From: Setoptus koraiensis
Lineage: Eukaryota; Arthropoda
Direction: 5' to 3'
Assembly: GCA_048013815.1 (NCBI GenBank)
Contig: CM106586.1
Span: 11,470,001 to 11,534,000, forward strand
DNA length: 64,000 nt
Shown: positions 62,101-64,000 of the stretch, piece by piece
Numbering within the stretch: the stretch's first letter is position 1
How the letters are laid out: each line of letters begins with the position of its first letter
Position numbers and translations under genes: made by a program
The notes under the pieces: generated by a model
What the model saw: the letters and a program-made list of their open reading frames with translations, nothing else
Told to the model about the DNA's origin: nothing
Databases searched by the model: none

Positions 62101-62541
62101 ACTCCATGTTGGGCCCGACTTGCCGCCAATTCCCGGCTGCTTTGGCAATACCTTAAACGAGCACAAGTCCACCTGGTCAGAGGAGCCAAAGTCACATTTG
62201 AAACTGGCCAGGGCCTCCTCTTGTTCGCCTCCGGACGAATTAGTATCGTCGCCCGGCGATGATGCCAACGATGCTGGCGGTGCTGCGGTCGATACCGCGC
62301 TGTCTTGGCGTCGGAATCGCGACGACGAAAATGCAATTTCTTTTTCCTTTTGTGAGCTCCTGTTCGATGGCTCGACAACGGCCATTGGTGTTGACAAGCA
62401 TGCTGACGAAAAAACTAATATCACTGATACTGCAAGCGATAATGTGGTAATCAGGCGCATTGAATGTTGCTTTCTCTTGTAATTGTCGACGTAGATCCTC
62501 CTTTTGGCGCCATCATTCACCATTGTGTTTGTGGTCATCAT
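59196..62541 (-). CDS. Secreted four-MAM-domain protein, frame interrupted once
   Basis: The reading frame runs from the ATG at 62541 to about 60680 and continues in another frame to the stop at 59196, giving roughly 1,115 residues. A signal sequence follows an in-frame Met about 27 residues in (MRLITTLSLAVSVILV...). Four MAM domains are seen, starting FKCDFGSSD (atypical, long insert), CNFDGDLCAWTN, CTFEQSMCYWKNS and CSFDADMCSWSN. Each closes with an IAIDEISF/IALDEVTV/FALDDISFYEG block and a Cys. G/S/N-rich inserts occur in the last domain. There is no transmembrane segment at the C-terminus, so it is probably an extracellular adhesion or matrix protein. The break lies at a four-T run (60678-60681): domain 3 homology moves cleanly from one frame to the other there, so a one-base homopolymer error or a recent mutation is likely. 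Confidence 0.88.
60678..60681 (-). other. Single-base frameshift site in the MAM gene
   Basis: A run of four T on the plus strand. Upstream sequence reads KKRFGYYLK in one frame, and the continuing MAM block (TRAFLLSPVFQPRN) is in the next. One base fewer in the run would make them continuous. Confidence 0.8.
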
Positions 62542-63354
62542 GTCGCGCTATTATGTAACGTATTATAATTTCATTCATGTGCGAGTGAGTGTGTGTGTGT
62601 GCCAGCCAGATATCATCAATTCATTGTTTGCTCTTGAGACTGATTGAGAATTAATATTTTCCAACAACTTGTAAGTCTAGTTTTTAGCACGTGCGCTTCT
62701 CGAACAAATAATTGTCGATTAGCTTGCTGCTCTTATGTAATAATGCCAAAACGTATGATGATATTTTGTCTTGGTTAGTTTCGCCTGGTCTGTCTATTGA
62801 GCATTAATGTGAAAGCTTGAAATATGCGACAAGTTTGTTGCCTGTTCAACTCTTTCAGCGCCGTCTCATCGTGTTACGCTTATGTAATAGTTGTTAGCCA
62901 ATGTACTATTACTACGTACAATTTACTTGCGAAGGACATTAGCTCGTCCAAGTTATAATGGTACAGTTGTCGTTGCTGTTGTTTTTTCTACAATAACTTC
63001 CTGGTTCGGTGGTAACTTTCGCTACCACACTAATGGAGAGCTCAGCAGTTTCGCATCTAATCTATACCACTGACTATCAGGTGACCACATGAGCTTGACC
63101 TAAAGTTTCTTCTAATAAAAACCACAAATTACCACTGGACAATACCATGCCAAGCGCATGGAGATAACTCGTGCGTGACATGATACAGTCAGTCAGTTAG
63201 TTAGTCGGCAATTAGTACTTTTGTATAATTATAGTAGTTTAGTTTATTGTATAGTGCGTACTACTATTACTACACTACTTTTGTAGTGATAGTATCCCGC
63301 TGTTTTATTATTATCAGACCCGTTTCTCTAATACAATAGAGCGCAAAAAGTTTT
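62542..63354. other. Intergenic region between MAM gene and TTI1
   Basis: No gene is seen. Includes a short TG-rich stretch near 62585-62601, and presumably the MAM gene promoter and the TTI1 3' UTR. Confidence 0.5.
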
Positions 63355-64000
63355 TCAGTCTAGGTAGTATATCTCACTGAATGGAAACATCTCTAAGCAG
63401 TTATGTTTTTTTGCAAAATAATACACACAATCTGGATCCATTAGAAACATATAAAGTAAGCTCTCTTTGGCGGATTCTCTCAAACTTGAAGGCTGCTGCT
63501 CGTCTAGATACAGCATGACTACATCAACAACTTTCCACAATGTACTGTAGGCTAGATTAATATGGTAAACCAACAGACCAATCCGTTGCAGCAGTTCATG
63601 TTGACACTTGAAGGGCAATGAAAAAACGTAGGCCTCATTGGACAGGCTGTCTTGGTTCTTACTGTGCCTTAGCTGGGATTTGAGAAAGGCGCACACTTTG
63701 GGTATTACATCGTTTAAAGTTCTTGCTTTTATGAAATCCTTGCTGTATATTGATATTGCCACCATACATTGGTATGAGCATCTCGTCACTTCAAGATTCT
63801 TGTTAAAATCTCTGGTGAGTCCATTGATCAACGGTAACCAAACCGTATGCGCCAATGGCAACAGAATATTCTCCTCTTCTCTGAGTACTCTCATGGCCAA
63901 CGCAATAGTTCTCAGTGAGCATAATTTTATATCCACACAGCGAGAAGACAACAGATGTGCGAATCGTCTGACAATTTTGTCCACCAATTCAATGTGATAC
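63355..64000 (-). CDS. TTI1: TELO2-interacting protein 1 (TTI1), C-terminal part
   Basis: The frame is open from the window edge to the stop at 63355, giving about 214 residues. It matches the C-terminal HEAT-repeat region of TTI1: ILLPLAHTVWLPLINGLTRD, then the TFKLQ-like FKCQHELLQRIG stretch, VVMLYLDEQQPSSLRESA and LMDPDCVYYFAKK. With TELO2 and TTI2 it forms the TTT complex, an Hsp90 co-chaperone for PIKK kinases (mTOR, ATM, DNA-PK). The N-terminal bulk of the roughly 1,000-residue protein lies beyond the window, so the gene is partial only because of the edge. Confidence 0.88.
   Translation of the reverse strand, partial: YHIELVDKIVRRFAHLLSSRCVDIKLCSLRTIALAMRVLREEENILLPLAHTVWLPLINGLTRDFNKNLEVTRCSYQCMVAISIYSKDFIKARTLNDVIPKVCAFLKSQLRHSKNQDSLSNEAYVFSLPFKCQHELLQRIGLLVYHINLAYSTLWKVVDVVMLYLDEQQPSSLRESAKESLLYMFLMDPDCVYYFAKKHNCLEMFPFSEIYYLD

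Noticed and set aside
1..64000. CRISPR arrays, prophage or bacterial operons
   Set aside because: No spaced direct repeats, no Shine-Dalgarno-linked gene trains; genes, introns, tRNA and poly(A) signals are eukaryotic.

Overview
The window is nuclear DNA of an animal. It carries a TGF-beta Smad, E2F, AP-4, Integrator, p24, SRP14, a BEACH protein (ALFY) and MAM-domain genes, together with GT-AG introns, AATAAA signals and a tRNA-Leu with an extended variable arm. The genome is compact and intron-poor. Only eight introns can be supported, each 74-102 bp, five of them in one gene, and an 11.85 kb ALFY reading frame has none. That style fits a streamlined protostome such as a mite, but this is inference; no rRNA or mitochondrial marker is present to settle it.

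Layout. 0-5 kb: a divergent Smad, then a secreted orphan protein gene and its decayed tandem copy. 6-8 kb: WDR1/AIP1. 8-10.5 kb: a non-coding, partly GC-rich spacer. 10.5-12.2 kb: AP-4 (TFAP4/cropped) and E2F4/5 in a tight tail-to-tail pair. 13.4-19 kb: p24-alpha (TMED4/9), ATIC, SRP14, and the C-terminal half of RBM28. 19.5-24.4 kb: a 4.9 kb block of extreme low complexity, first T with scattered G, then only A and T. 24.8-33 kb: a C2H2 zinc-finger gene, INTS7, 6-phosphogluconolactonase, TAX1BP3 and SHKBP1/KCTD3. 34-36.7 kb: two tandem secreted serine proteases separated by GA tracts. 36.8-40.5 kb: an ABCC (MRP) relic and an ABCG transporter. 43.2-55.1 kb: ALFY/WDFY3. 55-58.8 kb: a GC-rich, microsatellite-rich spacer. 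58.8 kb: tRNA-Leu(AAG). 59.2-62.5 kb: a four-MAM-domain secreted protein interrupted by a one-base frameshift. 63.4 kb to the edge: the C-terminus of TTI1.

There is no operon-like functional cluster. The genes are mostly housekeeping (purine synthesis, pentose phosphate shunt, snRNA processing, ER-Golgi traffic, ribosome biogenesis, SRP, actin turnover) mixed with developmental regulators.

The most interesting departures from family norms are: an ALFY that stops just before its FYVE zinc finger but keeps a candidate LC3-interacting motif; a Smad2/3-like protein without the SSxS activation tail and without the usual basic import motif; protease duplicates with rearranged S1-pocket residues; and the T/G-then-A/T block next to a gene that lacks its N-terminal half.
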